Positions 10,575-23,396 are shown, numbered from the stretch's first letter. The stretch is 64,000 nucleotides of DNA from Hofstenia miamia (GCA_900660155.1 CABFPE010000119.1:1214151-1278150), one strand, 5' to 3'. Notes: generated by a model not told the origin, from the letters alone. Numbers and translations: made by a program.

Positions 10575-12939
10575 TAAATCTTGTAATTCCGAAAGAGCTT
10601 GTCAAAATCTAGAGCAATTAATTAACACAAAAAGCAGTACTTGTCAGTAGTACGTCGATAAAAATCAAATTAGGAATTGTTTCTTAGAATAAAGAAAGGA
10701 AAAATGTCGTTTATTGTGTCACACCTTCATACAAAGAAAGAACGTGAGCCAAAGTTTTCATCTATATCGATCACTTTTCTATCAATGTTATAGCATATTT
10801 TAAAATTGTGGGTTGAAACTATATTTGTGCAAAGTGTTTTCAAACTTTTGCAATGAAGTGGCTTATAATAATAAAAAATCTTCAATTATCATTGTGGTAG
10901 TGAATATCTGTGTACCAATGACTGATAGAATGACTTGAGAATTAGAAAGTTATAGGCTTGTTTTAAACAAAATTTTCTTGCAATATTTCTTTTGAATCCC
11001 ATGTGACACGCTTATAGCCCAATACTACCCATGTCTCATAAGAAGTTTAGATATTTGGCTCTAGCTAATTGAGTTTAAAATGTTTTACAAAAATATTTTA
11101 AAATTTATGTTTATTTTCAAATTATAATCTAAGAAAATCTTGCTTCAAATTCAATAACCAAAATTTTAATAACTATTATCTTTTCCTAGAAATGTTCTTC
11201 TATATTGAAAATAAATGTCTGCAAATTAGGTCATTTTCCAAAAACTGAAGTGAAAGAAAATCTCAAAGTTGTTTCCGATGCTTATGATCAATACAAAATA
11301 TTGCAAAACATAACCATTCAGCCTAGGTAATTTCCTTCCCCCTATTAAACTTTTGATGAATACTCAAACAGCTGGGGACCTTTCCTAGTGAGTCTCAGTG
11401 CTTTTTCCAAACATTTATTGAGGATCACAACCCCCTAATAATTATTTTTCTAAATATCTGCTCATATTATACATAGTATTGTTTTTCTACCACAGGTATA
11501 GTCTTCCAATTTTTACAAAAACATATTAATGTTGGTATAAAAAATGTATATAATCTACACCAGAAATATATATTTCATAAATTTTGAATTGCAAAAACCA
11601 ATATTAAATTTTTTCAAAGATACCCACAGTTAAATAGGGAGGAGGATGAAAGCCCAAAAAGCCCAGGTCTAATGAGGTAAAGGAAGAAGTAACGTTTTTC
11701 AGATTCCATACAGAGGCTATTTGTTGCTATTAATACAACCTTAGTTAGTTATTTCACGATTAATTGATTTGAAATTAATAATTCATGATCATTTGGATAT
11801 TGATTATTGTATTTTTATTTTATAGATTTTTAAGAAACATTAGATTTACACTCTAATGATAAATCATTCCTTAAAAAGTATCCTCAATATTTATTTGTAA
11901 ACAATGGAAATTCGAACTTGTTCATAATTGATAAATGTTTGAATGATGAAAATATCATCGTAATTTGTTTGCCAAGTACTCAGCATGTCAAAAAGTGTAT
12001 GGATGTGTTGATACACATTATCATTTCATATTCTGATGGTCTCTTTAATTGGATATTACTATTGTTAACAATAATCTTACTATTAATTTAGAGCATATGA
12101 TATGTTCAAAATGTTTCAAATTTATGTCAGAGTTCCAGATTAATATGTGTAACCACAGTTTAATGAAAATTGTTTTTTAAAACATTAGAATAACAAAAAC
12201 ATGGGTACTTGTCGTGGTAATTGGCAATTTCAATTTTTGAAGCTAAATTTTTTCCTGCTTTCGATTATAATATATTACTATCTTAATAGAAGAGTTATTA
12301 TAATCACTAGTATAAAGAAAAAGATATAAAATAGCTTGGGATTCAATGGTTTATTACATGATGTTAGGTACTACACTATTGTATAATTGTTTATATATGT
12401 TCTTATTGTCGTGCAATTTGAGATAGAAATTTTAACATGATATTTATTTCGATAATTCTATAAAAAAACTTGTCAAAATATTATTTGTCTTCTTGAGGTA
12501 CTTGAGTTTCAATACAAGTTACGACTACTTTTAGCTACTGAAATGCTTTTAGTTTCCATTTAAGACGTGGATTTTGTTTTTATTGCTTACATTTTAGCAT
12601 AAACAGGCAACTCCGCTCAGAGCTAAGAAGTATATGACGTCAAGATTTATAAATTCAAGTTCATAAATAGATTCATTAGAAAACCAATAAAAAGTGAACG
12701 TTTGAAATACTGATTTAGTTATTTATTACGTAAATTGATAATAATTCTGATTTTCTAAATAGTAAAATTTTGATAACTTCGTTTTAGAATGTCTCATTTT
12801 GACGAAAAATAAAAAAAACAATACACAAAGCTTGGATTTCAAACAGGATGGATCATTGAACTTATTTTTTAGTAATATTGAAAGACGTTTTTATTTTTTA
12901 TTATTAAGTTTTTTTTTATATTTTTGTTATTAGCACAAC
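10575..12939. other. AT-rich DNA, nothing recognised
   Basis: No exon-like island, terminal repeat or microsatellite was seen in this part of the inferred intron. Confidence 0.5.
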
Positions 12940-13118
12940 TTGTACTTAGTTCGTGCAAATAAAATGTTTAAATGTTTAAATGTTTTAAATGTATGCCAAT
13001 GATATTGCAGATTATTTAGGGTACTCCAGCATTATTCATTATGCTGAAGATACATGCATTTATGTATCTGATGAATGTAAAAANTTGTACTTAGTTCGTG
13101 CAAATAAAATGTTTAAAT
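12940..13118 (+). mobile_element. LINE reverse-transcriptase scrap and join
   Basis: Positions 12992-13083 translate to YANDIADYLGYSSIIHYAED, then TCIYVSDECK. This is the catalytic box of non-LTR retrotransposon reverse transcriptases (usual form: ..NDLP.YL..S.I..YADDT..Y), here with YAED in place of F/YADD. The piece follows an AAATG-rich tail-like tract. It ends at a single N (13084), after which the 34-bp sequence from 12940 is repeated. No other LINE domain is nearby, so it is a short dead fragment on the plus strand. Confidence 0.55.
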
Positions 13119-14415
13119 ATATATCGAAAATTTTCACTACCACGAATAAATAATTTTTCATTTCCATAAGCAATTAGGCAAGAGTGAACAATATTTCTGA
13201 AAAGCGTTCATACATTTCCATTCCTCTTCTGTTGTAAAATTACTATTGTAAGATTATTTAATAGAAACATTGAATTAGAAAACCTGTTAAAAATGTTTCT
13301 ACAAATGACAGCAACACCAACTATCACGCACATTGTATAATTCTTGAAGGAAAATGTCAAATCTAGTAAAAAAAATTTAACTCGCAAAATAAACTCTTCT
13401 AATTAAATTAAATTATTTTTCTGTTCTTCTTTGTCATTGCTTTACTGAAAACATGGAATATGTAATAATATTTAAGCACTTAAATTTTCTGTTTCTTCAA
13501 GTGAATGAATCCAATATTATGTCATCGAAATTTTTAATTAGGAAGCTATGCGAAACCGATCTGTAGATACTAACCTTAACCAAATTCTCATTTACTTCGT
13601 GTTCATGTATCCTTAGGAAGCTCTTCCAAAAAACATGTTTTTTAAAAACCCTGCTCAAGATAATAAACATGAAATTGAATTCCTCATTAGAGCATTAAAA
13701 AATCATTTCAAATTTGCAAAGACAGCAAAAGTTCATCTAAATCTTTTTGTGCGAAACAAATATTCAGCTCATCGCGTTACTGTATTCACTAAAATTGCAT
13801 TATGGCCTTAGAAGCTAACACAACAGTCGTAATTAGTTTTCCAATTCCGGAATTGGAATCTTGAAAAATTTAGGCCGAGAATCGAAGTATGGACATGGGG
13901 CGACAACTTAATTTAAATAAATGCTAATTCGTCCAAATTAAGCTCAATTTTTAATTGTTCAATGTGCTAGACCAAAGTTGGGTATGCTAGACTAGACAAT
14001 GGTACAATTTCAGAAAACTCTTAAGAGGGCAACATTATTACTTAATGAGAACTGCATTAAACATCACACACATTTAATCCAGTAATTTTGTTGCTTTAGT
14101 GCAAGCTGCGTAACAAATACTTTTGCTAGGCAGTAGGCATATAACAAACTTGATTTTATTTAACAATCAAATGATTAATACAAAACAAAATAACAAAAAA
14201 CTAAATGAGAAGATATTGTCGAGACCTCTTGTGGGCAAACATATTGACAGAAATATCAAGGTTTATGTGAGTCAACTTTCATCATTTATAATTTCAACAG
14301 TTGAACATAAATAATATTTAACTTGTCTTTAGGGAGTGCTACAGTGGCCATCTTTGTGTGATACACTGCGTATTTTCGTTTAAACTTTTTTCAGGAATTT
14401 TTGTGCTACATTGTG
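13119..14415. other. AT-rich DNA, nothing recognised
   Basis: Only short unspliced frames are seen. No repeats were found that match the rest of the window. Confidence 0.45.
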
Positions 14416-14437
14416 GATTTTTGTTTAAACAAAAATC
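14416..14437. repeat. Perfect 22-bp palindrome
   Basis: GATTTTTGTTTAAAC continues as AAAAATC, a perfect palindrome centred on GTTTAAAC. A related CGTTTAAAC occurs about 40 bp upstream. It may be a cruciform or a protein-binding dyad; function unknown. Confidence 0.5.
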
Positions 14438-15104
14438 TGGACTAAAGTTTGGACAAAAATGGTTAGCGTAGACTCATTTAGAACTGAAAAACATTTATCA
14501 TTGGAAGCAGTGGGTATAGGAAAAACCATCTTGAACAATTTCATTACCTCAGAAAAAAACCTCCCGCAATTTCCACGATATCCAAAGGATTATGCCGTTG
14601 GAGATTCTTTTTAAATCATCTGGTTTGCTCTAGAATGCACATCAGGCTCATAAATTCGTTCAACCAGGGCTGCTTGTCTGATATACTCTACTACTTGCTT
14701 CAACCGCTAAAATAGCATAAAGATATAACCACTCCTAATTTTCTTACATAAATGAATTATCGAAGGTAAAGCAAAGTATTATAATTATGTAGATTTTTGC
14801 AGGAAAATAAAGGCTATTAATGATGATCTGTCCTGGCCAATCAGTGGTAAGCCTCAGTAATTCACTTGCTGAAATGGGATTCCTTTTGTGCTAAAGAGTG
14901 GAAATTTGATTTGAACCAATTCATAGTATGAGCATAATTGCCAGATGATTCGCACGGAAAGTGTAATTTGAAGGAGATGTTCATTCATATTTTAATGCAC
15001 AAGATAGTTTGTTAAATTGAAATTTGCATGTAATTGCAGTAAATCATGCATCATGGTATTATTCTCTTCCTTTTTACATTTTTGATACTTTGACTTTTGT
15101 GTCT
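14438..15104. other. AT-rich DNA, nothing recognised
   Basis: No structure was identified. Confidence 0.4.
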
Positions 15105-15156
15105 AGATTTAGAGGGGGCCTTGGCCACCCCTTGCCCCCCTTAAATAACGCCACTG
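15105..15156. mobile_element. Right-end remnant of the GGCGTA hAT MITE family
   Basis: GGGGGCC..CCCCTTGCCCC is followed by ACGCCACTG, the inverted form of the family end CAGTGGCGT. No left end was located. Confidence 0.35.
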
Positions 15157-15519
15157 ATGCTAGAAAGTTATTGCAAAATCTACAAGCGGAAATAAAAAAC
15201 TTAAGCAGAATTTTAGAAGAGTTTTCTTTTATGTATGAAGATGCTTGGATATTACAGATAGTTCGTCTTCTTAGCATTACCAATTAAACAGCATATTTCG
15301 GTTAATAAAATAAAAAATAATGATATTAGTTGAGAACTTTTATTTCCCGAAGAATCTTGGGATTTACGATAAACAAATTCCGGGATTGATCCCAAATATA
15401 TTTCGAAAAATAACCCGAATTTCCTTTAAAATTAAAAACTTGAAAGGTGTACTCTAAATTTACTACTTACTAAAGTTAAACTATGTATAGTAATTTTGGT
15501 CATTGACAAATAATTGACA

Positions 15520-15543
15520 AATATATATATATATATATATATA
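15520..15543. repeat. (TA)n microsatellite
   Basis: About twelve TA units. Confidence 0.9.
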
Positions 15544-15863
15544 AAATGTAAATTCCTACAAAAACAAATTTTCCATTGATTCCCGTTCCTTCACCTGTAC
15601 ATTTGGCGTACGGTAAATTGAAAGATGTTGTTAAAATCGATGTTTAATTAGATTTTGACGTGGTGGTTGTTTTACATTCACAGTTGGACATCATACTGTG
15701 CTGACGTTTGGATGATAATTGAATTATTACTATTGGCTAGGAAACGCACGAAGAGCAATTTTTTGTAGAAGCCAGTAAAACAATATCAAGGTGGTGTTAA
15801 GAAATTTAAATTCAAAGTTACAATATATATTTGATGGTTTTATATTTTCAAAAGATGTGTTTG

Positions 15864-15865
<2 letters not shown>

Positions 15866-15905
<40 letters not shown>
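15866..15905. repeat. (TA)n microsatellite
   Basis: About twenty TA units. Reading frames through it give Ile-Tyr repeats with no meaning as protein. Confidence 0.9.
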
Positions 15906-15909
<4 letters not shown>

Positions 15910-17117
15910 AAAGTTTTTCCATATAATAAAGATTTTTAACTACATTGAATACATTGGAAAGTGGTCTTGGATAAAAAATTGACAGCAATGGTTTTGCATA
16001 AGGATAACTGAACTGCATTGCCGTATTTGAATCGTTGAAGACAAACGGTTATTTATTTTGTTTACAATAATATATTTACAGTACTGAATTTATGAATTAT
16101 TCAACAGAATTTGTTTGCAAATACTCCTCGTAGCAGGTTGTGCGTGCAGCAAAGCATTAAATTAAGTAAATTTGATTTCATGCTAAAAGCACTTAAAGAA
16201 ACAATTAAAGTATAGTAGTTGAAAAGTGAAAACACGCCTCTTTTGCAAAAGGCTTCTCATTGGAATGTCATCGCTTTATATGAACTCACAACACCGGAAA
16301 GACTTTGCTCAGAGATCATTAGTTGTAAATAGTTATACAGTGGTTGAAAAGTAAAATCATATTTAAGTTACTAAAATATTACGTAAAACAATTCAATCAA
16401 TCGTATTCCAGAAGCATTAAGCTGCCTTCAAAGACCATACCGAAAGCAATAAATTGCTTAGCCTAGTCTGTAAGGCACCCAAAATTATTTGTTTATGAAA
16501 AACTCACATAAATCTTCGCACTATATATTTTATCAATGAAGTGAATTATTAAAATAAAAATATTTATGATTGAAAAGATAGAACGATTTACAGTGGAAAA
16601 TGGAGCTTTAATTTTTAGAATTAAAAATTCAGATTGTTATTTTGCACATTGCATGATTTGAAATTTTCATACATAATAGGGTGTGTTTTAGATTTAACTT
16701 GTGCCTATTAAAATAGTGGTCTACTAGCCTAATAAAAATTGTTGAAAAATTTTTTGGAATCTTTTAAGTCTCAGATGAGCCTACAGGTCTGTGAAATTTC
16801 AATGTTTCCATTTGCTAAATTTACGAGTAAAATAATTACATTTCCTAATGTGGATGAATTCAATAATAACTGATTGGTGGTGATGAATGAATAAATATGA
16901 TAATGAATAGCAAGACACCAATGGATCAATCAGCATAACAATAAACAAAAGAATTACCAGTTGGTGTCAAAGAGCATGCACACTTACATCAAATTCTTGA
17001 TCGCTATTGTTAAAAAAGTTTTTCATGGTCACAACTACTCAATTTGTCTATATGGTATGTAAACAATTTTGTCTAAAATTCATTAGATTAGCGTCCTTTA
17101 AATCCAGTTTCTGACAA

Positions 17118-17120
<3 letters not shown>
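15906..17120. other. AT-rich DNA with one coding-like patch
   Basis: On the plus strand, 16219-16332 is open for 37 codons ending in a stop, including ASHWNVIALYELTTPERLCS. CTTTTGCAAAAG precedes that segment and could be an acceptor. The product is unrecognised. The rest shows nothing. Confidence 0.2.
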
Positions 17121-17151
<31 letters not shown>

Positions 17152-17234
17152 NNNNNNNNNNNNNNNNNNNNNNNNNNNNNNNNNNNNNNNNNNNNNNNNN
17201 NNNNNNNNNNNNNNNNNATATATATATATATATA
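17121..17234. repeat. (TA)n run interrupted by a 66-bp N gap
   Basis: TA repeats flank Ns at 17152-17217. The gap was evidently left where reads could not cross the microsatellite. Confidence 0.9.
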
Positions 17235-17385
17235 GTTCAAATATGAAAGGAAGTATTTTTCACAAATGGAAATCTTGTTAGAATTAGGCAAAAACTTCAG
17301 AAGGAGTTTTATATGGTTTAATGATCACCTAATCAACCTTAAATCCCTGTTAAATACATTAAAAAATTATATACCTAATAGAAAC

Positions 17386-17438
17386 CAAGGACGTCTGAAT
17401 TATTTACATAAACTATGTAAATAATTCAGACATCCTTG
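17386..17438. mobile_element. 53-bp palindromic hAT-like mini-element with perfect 8-bp target duplication
   Basis: Two 24-bp arms start CAAGGACGTCTGAATTATTT and are inverted with one mismatch around a 5-bp loop. The octamer ATAGAAAC is present at both 17378-17385 and 17439-17446. TIRs starting CAAGG with 8-bp duplications fit the hAT superfamily. A 37-bp sibling starting CAAGGACG lies at 41558-41594. The element is almost all TIR, far below usual MITE size. Confidence 0.6.
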
Positions 17439-17571
17439 ATAGAAACCCTGAAAATGCATAGCTTGAAGATCCACCTAAGCATTAACCATCTTCAAAAAAC
17501 TGTCTTGTGTTAATTTTTAAAACGTGACTAAAATATCATGGAGTGTTGCGTACACACCACTATGCACATAT

Positions 17572-17577
<6 letters not shown>

Positions 17578-17617
<40 letters not shown>
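17578..17617. repeat. (TA)n microsatellite
   Basis: About twenty TA units, with CACATA-type edges. Confidence 0.9.
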
Positions 17618-17621
<4 letters not shown>

Positions 17622-17862
17622 ATAAACAAAGTTTTGTAAAATATTGTACATAGATATTAGTACTTTGTATTAATGTAAAATAGCCAACCGCTTTTTATAA
17701 AAGGAGCATTCTTATTAGGGTATCAAACTATACTTTTCAAATTTCGTTAATATCTGTGACTTAAAAGTCTTCATGAGCGAATATGCAAAAACTTTTCAGA
17801 CCATTCGCTACATAGTGTAACGCAATCAACTGATCAATAACCTACACTTAGAAAATATGAAA

Positions 17863-18063
17863 ATGTTACTTAAAACTAACGAGAAGATAAGTAGAAATAC
17901 GAAGAAGTCAGAAAAGCCAAGAGAAATGCGTTCAATTATAATGTTGAAGCGATGAGTGCGTTTCCACAAAAACATTTATTCAGAAGTGAAATCAATTATT
18001 GAAGATGCAGTTCAACAATGCAAAGGAAAATTAAGTGACCTTAATAATCAACTAAGAGATTAG
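17863..18063 (+). other. Coding-like stretch, lysine/glutamate-rich, unknown
   Basis: From ATG at 17863 one plus frame reads 30 codons (ending at 17955), then continues in the same frame for another 35 codons (VRFHKNIYSEVKSIIEDAVQ, then QCKGKLSDLNNQLRD) to a stop at 18061-18063. AATAAATAAA follows at once. The amphipathic pattern suggests a short coiled coil. It may be a decayed gene or exon; the family is not recognised. Confidence 0.2.
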
Positions 18064-18388
18064 AATAAATAAAAGGAAATCATTTTTCAATTGCGTTATT
18101 ACATTAAAAACTTGCTGGAATTTACTTTGCTGTTGGATGGCTTGTAATATTTTCATTTACTCTTGTAATATGATATTTAAAATTGATGCTTTAGTTAGAA
18201 ACATCATCAAAAAACGCCAGAAAACAAAGTCTCGACAGTGGCTCTTAAATTTATGGAGGGGAAAAATATTTTATTTTTCAAACAACAAATATTTTTCAGA
18301 TACAGCAATTATCCTTATAGTAAGTAAGTTTTATCATTTTTGAAGACGTCCTTTGAGTTAAGGAAATCATTAACATCTCTGATTTCAG

Positions 18389-18514
18389 CAGCGAAAGGAT
18401 GAGGTTGAGATTTTGACGGCACAAAGCACAGCAAAGAACATTGAAGGCTGCTGTTTTTTAAATGCCAATAAAATTTGTGAAGTGTACATACAATTGATTA
18501 CTTGTTGTAATTAA
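18389..18514 (+). other. Candidate terminal exon, unknown protein
   Basis: The good acceptor TAACATCTCTGATTTCAG is followed by a 42-codon frame ending in a stop: QRKDEVEILTAQSTAKNIEG, then CCFLNANKICEVY and a short tail. AATAAA signals lie inside (about 18466) and after (about 18580). Just upstream, 18317-18320 shows a TATA|GTAAGTAAG donor-like site. The orientation is opposite to the RGS-like gene. It could be a small nested gene or a pseudogene. Confidence 0.22.
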
Positions 18515-20159
18515 TAACTTTTGCTCTTGATTATATTTCTGCGTGAGTTTAACATTTTATCATTATGGTTTTTTTAATAAAAATATATAATTAGTGAAAT
18601 GCAAAAATAAATATATTTTTACTTGTCATATCATAGGGATAATTTTTTTCGGGGCTCGGCCTATTTTCCACTTTTAATAATCACTTTTCACTTACCTGAG
18701 ATAATTTAGTCTGATTGGTAATATCTACTTTATAAAAACTTGTTATTAAATTTGAAATTGAATTTCAAATTATTTTCGTAGATTTTTTCGATTAATTTTC
18801 TTTTAAAATTCCAGTAAGTATGCTTTTTAAGTTTTCAAAACTGAACTGCAACCACATCTTTTTTTCCACATAATTTTTTCTATAATGTCTTGATTAGAAT
18901 TTCGTAACCTTAGATGTAAAATTTAACTGAGAAATATTGAAAAATATGCAATGTGATATATATAAGCTATTATTTCCGCAATGATATTGGAAATTTTTTT
19001 TATAAGAATAATAATGATTTTTAGTATGTACTTCGCAAATGATATACGACGCTAAAAATAGGGATGCCACTGGGTCACTGAGTATGCCCTTTAAAATGAT
19101 GTTGGTCCTAAGCAGTTTTTTTTGAAAGCCTAGTGTATTTGCAGTTTAATTTTTGCTTAAAAAGAAATCAACCAAATCAAAAATCATTGCAAACGTTAGA
19201 AATAGATTACAATTAAAAAACTATAAAGTGAGATCCAAATAATATTTACAATTGAGGAAATACAATTTTTTCCATTTCATAAATTTTTGAAATTTTTGCA
19301 TATTTCTGATTAATTCCCATTTGACATCAGTTTTGGGATTGAATCTATACATAATTTTTTGTATGAATTTAGGTCCTTAACACGCAACTGGCGTGCTAAG
19401 TAAACATCCTTTAGAACTTTTAGAATTCTTATTGAATATGTTCTTAGTTATTCAAATTGTAATTAGCAATGCGCACTTGTTTATTGTTTTAGTTTTGTAT
19501 GGATTTCTTTTTTGAAATAATAGAATGTCAAAGCGTTTTCTAAATATATGATAAAGGGAAAGGAATGACAATTCAAAAGCACAAAACATATTTAAATTGT
19601 TAAATGAATGTCTATGAAAAACATGCCTGCATAGATTCTTTAAATTTAATGGCTTATTCCTCTGTTATGGTAGAAAAATACTTTTCATTTTCTCTGACAC
19701 ATTTTACTACTTATTTTGGATAACAGCTATGTACCTCTTTAATGGCTAATCGACTGTAATTCGAAAGATTTAACCAGTTACATCATATGAGATAACTATA
19801 GTATATAAAAGCATTATACATGTACTTAGCTTAAAGACAGTTTCAGGAATATAATCTGATGTTTGGTAAGTGTACTTCGTCTATATTAGTGCCAAGAAAT
19901 GGTAACATACGTAAAGTATTACAACTATGAGCCTTTGATCAATAGGTGTTATTAAGAAAATCATTTCAAGTTTATGTCTCATAAATAAGCAAACTATATG
20001 TACTTCTTTTAAATACTTACATGTTATAAATCGTTTATGATTATCGATAACCTTAATGGGACAGTTTGTAGTTGTATTCTGCTAAAGGTTTTATTGTTCA
20101 TTGGGATTCTAATAATACTTTGCTGAATTTTTTTTTATCTGTAGGTTTGTGACATATGC
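18515..20159. other. AT-rich DNA, nothing recognised
   Basis: No repeats, exons or terminal structures were seen. Confidence 0.45.
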
Positions 20160-20580
20160 CTTCTTTTCCTATGTGTTTTTAGTTTGATTTAGACACTCAC
20201 TTCACTTACTGTGATTTCTGGTTTGATTCTTTAGCTGTTTTCAGCTTCTGTAGAGCTTTCTTAGCACCTTCTTACACAATCAAATATATATTGTAATTAC
20301 TACACCTATCTGGTAATTATAGGCTCATTGTTTAGTACAACCACTGTTACATTGCGGAGACCTATTGTTCTGCGAGTATTTTGTAGATCTTCAGCAGTTC
20401 TACATAATTCAAGTTTTGGTTTTAAGATCCACAATTAGATCCAAAAAAGTCTGCATACTCAATTCTAAAATCGCTGAATAATTATTATTGCTTTGTCGAG
20501 TTGTTCAGCTATCGATACAGTTTGTATTCCAATTTGGGGCATTGAATAGGCCTACGATAATTAAAATTTTACTTGATATT
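20160..20580. repeat. Diverged repeat sharing words with 27900-28560
   Basis: TTTAGCTGTTTTCAGC and GCGGAGACCTATTGTTC here correspond, in the same order, to CTTAGCTGTTTTAAGC and TCGGAGACCTATTGCTC in the second region. ACAGTTT..CTACGATAA words also recur. Overall similarity is low. The family is unknown and could be an old transposon. Confidence 0.25.
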
Positions 20581-21183
20581 AAATCAATCTACTTTTCAAT
20601 TATGTGATGTAACATACAGACTGTCGAAATTTAGCAGCAATGTATCGGATTTAGATGATAACATATGGACACGCAGTTTTTTTAAATATGAAAAATAAAT
20701 ACTAGTTTTTCAATACCATACATTTACGCCTATACGAAGATAAATTAATTAATATATAATATGTTTACTCCATTTCAAGAAGGAAGTTCAAACGCATTAT
20801 AGTGTCGGATTTACACGATTTTACCTTATATTTACTTTGTGAGACAAAGATATATATTTAATAGTAAAAAACAAAATATACATGTTCAATATTTATTTAT
20901 GTAATGTGAAAAGAAATGTTCATATGGAATGGCACACCTGAATGTAAACAGAATTTTTCCGTAAGGGATAAGCAAAACTTAAAGTAAAACAATAGCTCAC
21001 AATCGCAACTAAGCACAAATACAAATATTCTCGTTAATTTTATCCAACCATTTTACCAATGTGACCTGAAGAAATGATTTGTTATGAAAAATCTTACCAA
21101 AATCTCCAACATAGGTTTATTGATTTCAATTTGAAAGCCTTGCCTCCTATCACAATTTTGATTTAATTATTTTGAATTGAGAC

Positions 21184-21317
21184 CTGGGGCATACGTAGGA
21201 TATTCTGACGACTTTTAATTTTTTTTAGCAAACATTTTTTGATTTGACCAATCAAAATAAATTTCAAAATCCTGACGAGGGGGCATTCCACTATATCCCC
21301 CCTTGCTTACGCTACTA
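21184..21317. mobile_element. hAT-type MITE, GGCGTA family
   Basis: The left end CTGGGGCATACGTAGGAT pairs with the right end CCCCCCTTGCTTACGCTACTA. The flanking octamers ATTGAGAC (21176-21183) and ACTGAGAC (21318-21325) match at 7 of 8 positions. The core is AT-rich with no frame. Confidence 0.6.
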
Positions 21318-22167
21318 ACTGAGACCATTTACCCAAATTTGGTTAAGCCAGAGATAACACATGAATTTCGAGAATTAATATTGAAGGCAAATTAATTTTT
21401 GAAAATAATAAATAAAATTTAAAAGCATGGAATAGTATCATAACAAGTGCATAATATTAAAATATATAATACTATTATTTAATTTATTTTAATTAATTTT
21501 CAAATTTTTCTGTAATTTGTGATGCATAAAGATTATTTATTGTGTAGGCATTACTCTACATTTATATAAAGATATGTTAAGTGGAACATTTCAAAGAAGA
21601 TAAAGAATAACTCAAATGGAAAGTGGATTTTGGAAAGATTTGAATGAAGCTAATTTTATAGTAATGCAAACTAGCAATATTGTTACATATGGTATAATAC
21701 TTGGAAGGTGTTTTGTCGCTTCCATCGCTTATTTCGTTCAATGTATTTTATTGAGTAAATTTAAGAGAGTTAGAGAAAAAGCAATTTGAAAGTTGTCGTG
21801 CAACGCCACGTGATAAAAATAACAACTAATAACAGACGTTAATTGCTGACAATAATTTGATTGGAGATAAACCAACTGGTTTTAAACACTCACTCAATTT
21901 AAACAGATTGTGACTGGAATTTGTTTTACATAAAGTAATTACCATTTCCAATTTCCAACTGAATTTTATCGATTTACCATTTGATAAAATATTTATCACA
22001 AATCAATTATTGTCTAATTTTACTAAAAACCGTTTTAAAAATAAATAAAATCTCTTTAGTGTTTTTGGAAGAAATTACCTAACATGACAGTCTTTTATTA
22101 GTTAATGGTGAGCTATGTGTGCTGTTAGTTCGCGCTTACGTTCTCCTTCCGTTTATTAATTTTTTAA

Positions 22168-22172
<5 letters not shown>

Positions 22173-22204
<32 letters not shown>
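22173..22204. repeat. (TA)n microsatellite
   Basis: About sixteen TA units. Confidence 0.9.
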
Positions 22205-22206
<2 letters not shown>

Positions 22207-22365
22207 ATGTATTTTAGGACAATAGCTGGTAATTTTTCATGGTTTTTCAGCATATTTTTTCACATTTGAAACCTTCATTTCATTAGGCAATTAAAATAGT
22301 GGATTTTCATCAAATCATGTACGCCTATGTAAAAACCATGTATAAATATACAAAAAATATTGATC

Positions 22366-22369
<4 letters not shown>

Positions 22370-22456
<87 letters not shown>
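22370..22456. repeat. (TAA)n microsatellite
   Basis: About 29 TAA units with one AAAAA interruption near 22433. It is the only long trinucleotide repeat in the window. Minus-strand frames through it give poly-Tyr or poly-Leu and are not genes. Confidence 0.95.
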
Positions 22457-22459
<3 letters not shown>

Positions 22460-23217
22460 GATATAATAACAAAATCAAAACGTAGTGTACTCAATTGGAG
22501 CTTTTTACAAACATGCATTTGTCATACATTTTAGCACTCTATTTCGATTGAATTGAACTCGTTGCTGTAAGAACAGTAAAGTTCATTTACGAATAGCGCC
22601 AATGCTTTTAGCAATTCCTCTGAGCTAATGACGAATGGCAATCGGATGTTGTAATCATAGGATATTTTTAGATCGTGTAACCGCTCATTTTATAGGAAAT
22701 ATTTAAAACATTGTATATTAAAAAACTAATTAACCCAAAATTTTCCATAAACCGTGGTAAATCTAAGAAGCTAATTAGGTAAAAATTAGAAGAAATTAAC
22801 ACTCCATTTATTAATCCCACTTAATTAAAACGGTGAATAATTACACACATTTCAGTTTTCGATTGCTTATTGTTGCATGAAAGAATTCGAAATGACTTCT
22901 GACATGCAACGGTGATTCAAGATTCATGTGCATTCAAAAAATCAAGATTTATAATATCAATATTAGGAAATTCCAGGTTTCTGTTTCATTAAGTGCATCG
23001 AATTATTTGTCTGTCGTATGGTTAAAAATGGGTTTAAAATGAATAACTAATAAGCCTCAAATTACTATACATTGATTATGCTCTTGTAGAATGCATAAGT
23101 TATTGTAGAATAGGAAAATTTAAATACAATGAATTTTCTTAAAAAATGTTTTCCTCTTAAAATTGTCTGTGTGACCACAGCGTGCGCGTGATTTTCTGTT
23201 CGTGTACATTTTAGTCG
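22457..23217. other. AT-rich DNA, nothing recognised
   Basis: No structure was found. Confidence 0.4.
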
Positions 23218-23225
23218 TAATCAAG

Positions 23226-23396
23226 CAGGGGGCCGAAATCCAGAAAAATTTTTCTAAAACATTGAGAAACAGACCATAAAAACTAGTTTTTAATTTTTTT
23301 TTTAGATTTTTACCCAAAAAATTTCGATTTTAACAAAGTCAATTTTGAAAAACTGACGGGAAGCATTTAACCATGTCCCCCTTGCCTACATCATTG
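23226..23396. mobile_element. hAT-type MITE, GGCGTA family, eroded
   Basis: It begins CAGGGGGCCGAAATCCAG and ends CCCCCTTGCCTACATCATTG. It shares the interior phrase AACATTGA(G)AAA.AGACCATAAAAA and AACTGACGGGAAG with the copy at 50187. The target duplication is no longer visible. Confidence 0.5.

Noticed and set aside
15791-15982. Ile-Tyr repeat frames through (TA)n runs here and at 17088, 47731, 50972, 55297 and 55899
   Set aside because: They are microsatellite readings, some crossing N gaps, with no other coding signal.
22275-22518. Poly-Tyr and poly-Leu frames
   Set aside because: Translation of the (TAA)n microsatellite in two frames.
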